Below, piece by piece: positions 43,345 through 44,839 of a stretch of 44,839 bases of DNA; position 1 is the stretch's first letter, and every line of letters begins with the position of its first letter. The DNA lies in NCBI RefSeq assembly GCF_006385675.1, contig NZ_VFRR01000027.1:1-44839 (forward strand), written 5' to 3'. The translations under genes and the position numbers were made by a program. The notes beneath the pieces were generated by a model. It was not told the DNA's origin and made no database searches. It saw only the letters and a list, made by a program, of their open reading frames with translations. The DNA is from Maribrevibacterium harenarium (lineage in GTDB: Bacteria > Pseudomonadota > Gammaproteobacteria > Pseudomonadales > Marinomonadaceae).

Positions 43345-43430
43345 AAATTAATCCCTAGTATCGTGACTGCTCCTCAATATAAATTGAATGGTCAGCTATA
43401 AATTATTATTGAATATAAAATAGAATACTG

Positions 43431-44363
43431 TCAAGGCCTGGCGGGGTTGTGGTGGGATTTAAGGTAGTCAAACCAAAGGGTTGTTTGCTTTACTAACTCC
43501 TTTCGTCGATACTCAGCGTTGCCCTCAAAGCTTTCAGAAATAGAATCATACAATGAACGGACTTGATTTTTCATTAGGCTTTCACATTTCTCCACTTCTT
43601 CTCCAAGCCTTGGAGAAAGAGCAATACTAGCTATTTCTCCCCAAATTTTTGAAAGTGAACCAAGTGTACACAGTATTGCGACATCGGCGTCAACTCCGTC
43701 CACACCTTTGATACTAATACCATCATATCTGGGCTCATCTACTACGAGTACCAAATCATCTAGCGCACCAATATCTATACCATAATATTTTCTTATACTT
43801 AAGCATCTGAAAGGGTTATAAATAGAGCTAGAAGAGACTTCCGAAGTACTACAAATTAAAACCTGAGTCCTTTTTAGAATATAGCTGCCATCTTCGAAAC
43901 TATGATCAGCCCAAGGAAAAAAATTCTCTAAATTATTATCCACGAAAATTTCTTCATATAAGCGGTGATAATCTTCAAACTCTATATGATTCCGTTCTTC
44001 GATAAGTTGAAGCTGACCAATAATATACTCTCGATGCTTTATACTGTTTTCGAAATTATTCTTTGACTCTGTAGCAGAAATTTGGGCGACCGTTTGAACC
44101 GAACGGTGATGTGAAGCATAGAATCCAGCAAATGGCAGAGACAGTGCCGCGACCCAAAGCGGAATTTTGAAGTATTCATAAGCATTGTCGAAGCCTTCTT
44201 TGGTAGGCATCCAATCAGGATAGCCAAGGCTTTTGAAGATTAGAAACCAGACTATACCCGCAACAAATAGCGGGAATAGCACCATCACCCAGAAGGCTTT
44301 CAAGTGGAATAAAGGTGGGTGGGGGGGCTTGGGGCCTCGGAAACGCCATTTAAAAATCTGCAT
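43431..44363 (-). CDS. Two-helix membrane protein of unknown function
   Basis: A 310-aa protein. The first ~20 residues are basic and Pro-rich (KWRFRGPKPPHPPLF). Two hydrophobic helices follow (FWVMVLFPLFVAGIVWFLIF, about 25-44, and IPLWVAALSLPFAGFYASHH, about 68-87). A cytoplasmic-type soluble domain of ~220 residues then starts with a likely coiled segment (ATESKNNFENSIKHREYIIG). No enzyme motif is visible. It overlaps the upstream 131-codon ORF by 14 bp. Two-helix membrane proteins with a soluble domain occur as effectors of several phage-defence systems, and this one lies beside a restriction system. The connection is only suggestive. Confidence 0.7.
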   Translation of the reverse strand: MQIFKWRFRGPKPPHPPLFHLKAFWVMVLFPLFVAGIVWFLIFKSLGYPDWMPTKEGFDNAYEYFKIPLWVAALSLPFAGFYASHHRSVQTVAQISATESKNNFENSIKHREYIIGQLQLIEERNHIEFEDYHRLYEEIFVDNNLENFFPWADHSFEDGSYILKRTQVLICSTSEVSSSSIYNPFRCLSIRKYYGIDIGALDDLVLVVDEPRYDGISIKGVDGVDADVAILCTLGSLSKIWGEIASIALSPRLGEEVEKCESLMKNQVRSLYDSISESFEGNAEYRRKELVKQTTLWFDYLKSHHNPARP

Positions 44364-44745
44364 TCATATACTCCTCATTGTTTATGAATGCTTCTCCTGG
44401 TAGCAAATTCATATTTAATTTATCCCGACCAGACACCGTGTCCATTGAGAAGTCAACAAGTCGTACAATATAATCTGAAAAAATCTTATCCATCACTACA
44501 GAATCAGAAATAGTGAATCTATTTACACCTTCTTTATGATCGATAATAATCCGCTTCCCTTCATTATTAATCGACAAAATGTTTAATTTGAAAGCAATAA
44601 ACCTTAATGAAAGACAGTATTTCTCCGCTTCAACACTAAAATCCTTTCTCTTCGTATATTCCCTAAGCCTATTGAAATTCTGGATAACAAGCTCTAATAG
44701 CCCAACATATTCATCATAGTTATCCAAACTACGACACTGCTTCAA
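44350..44745 (-). CDS. Unknown protein, probably 5'-truncated by an IS3 element
   Basis: A 131-codon open frame with a TTG at 44743-44745, only 3 bp from the IS3 end at 44748. The true start is probably lost or lies beyond the IS. The sequence is helical (LLELVIQNFNRLREYTKRKD, EAEKYCLSLRFIAFKLNILS), with a basic/acidic mix and no known motif. It overlaps the membrane-protein gene by 14 bp, so the two were translated together. No family recognised. Confidence 0.55.
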   Translation of the reverse strand: MKQCRSLDNYDEYVGLLELVIQNFNRLREYTKRKDFSVEAEKYCLSLRFIAFKLNILSINNEGKRIIIDHKEGVNRFTISDSVVMDKIFSDYIVRLVDFSMDTVSGRDKLNMNLLPGEAFINNEEYMNADF

Positions 44746-44747
44746 TG

Positions 44748-44839
44748 TGTAATCCCCCCATTTTTAACAGGGTTTAAAAGTAGAGCTTAAGCAGCCTTCA
44801 TAAGCCATTTAGGTGGAATGCCACCAATGGCGCTGTTTG
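44748..44839 (-). mobile_element. IS3-family element, right end
   Basis: Its end TGTAATCCCCCC (44748-44759) is identical to the IS3 end at 33146. The transposase C-terminus (NSAIGGIPPKWLMKAA, stop at 44787-44789) is read on the minus strand up to the window edge. The rest lies outside the window. It inserted at the start of the 131-codon ORF. Confidence 0.8.
44787..44839 (-). CDS. IS3-family transposase (OrfB), C-terminal end
   Basis: The 16 last residues, NSAIGGIPPKWLMKAA, precede the stop. A GGIPP-type ending after the ERPN region is typical of IS3-family transposases (IS2/IS51/IS407-like groups). It continues outside the window. Confidence 0.75.
   Translation of the reverse strand, partial: NSAIGGIPPKWLMKAA

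Noticed and set aside
43305..44745. Retron (non-coding RNA plus membrane effector)
   Set aside because: The 12-bp hairpin and two-helix protein recall some retrons, but no reverse transcriptase gene is in the window.

Overview
The window looks like part of a plasmid or secondary replicon of a Vibrionaceae host (Vibrio or a close relative). The main reason is the replication initiator at 6012-7610 (minus strand), whose middle resembles the Vibrio chromosome-2 initiator RctB. It sits beside a very large iteron origin and a parAB partition pair. The metabolic genes, the type I restriction system and the IS66/IS3/IS607 elements fit the same group. This assignment is from memory of protein families, not from a search.

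Layout. 1-402: right end of an IS66 element, an IS3 transposase scrap and a small truncated ORF. 485-3397: parB and parA (minus strand), with an unusually long ParA. 3797-5967: an IS607-type element (serine recombinase plus a large TnpB-related protein). 6012-7610: RctB-like initiator. 7611-11690: the origin. It has an AT-rich stretch, four iterons at 22-23 bp spacing, then about 3.5 kb of long repeats. These comprise ~176-bp units, each with one iteron and one split inverted iteron, and four ~350-bp units, three of which carry a perfect palindrome. 11841-13420 and 13876-14971: two internally deleted IS66 elements, both still bounded by perfect 8-bp target duplications. The 455 bp between them is packed with palindromes.

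15957-27476 is a complete D-galactarate/D-glucarate utilisation cluster. A tripartite tricarboxylate-type transporter (tctC-tctB-tctA) brings the aldarate in. GarD and GudD dehydrate galactarate and glucarate to 5-dehydro-4-deoxyglucarate. KdgD dehydrates and decarboxylates this to 2,5-dioxopentanoate, and a semialdehyde dehydrogenase oxidises that to 2-oxoglutarate. A FadR-type GntR regulator lies inside the cluster, and a shared putative operator occurs before tctC and before kdgD. An AEC transporter and a 2-hydroxyacid dehydrogenase follow, then decayed AraC and LysE genes. The cluster is flanked by IS66 copies (13876-14971 and the intact 30531-32936), and a scrap of a second 2-hydroxyacid dehydrogenase lies just beyond the right-hand IS66. 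This suggests acquisition and rearrangement through IS66/IS3 elements.

33296-44745 looks like a defence-type accessory region. It contains an XRE repressor divergent from a winged-helix gene (interrupted by an in-frame UGA) and an SF2 helicase, with two related palindromes between them. A decayed greB and a complete type I restriction-modification system (hsdM-hsdS-hsdR) follow. Then come a small secreted protein and a two-gene minus-strand cassette (unknown protein plus two-helix membrane protein) cut by an IS3 element at the right edge.

The best candidates for something undescribed are the long-period origin/centromere array (7855-11690), the XRE/wHTH/helicase module (33296-35611) and the membrane-protein cassette (43431-44745).
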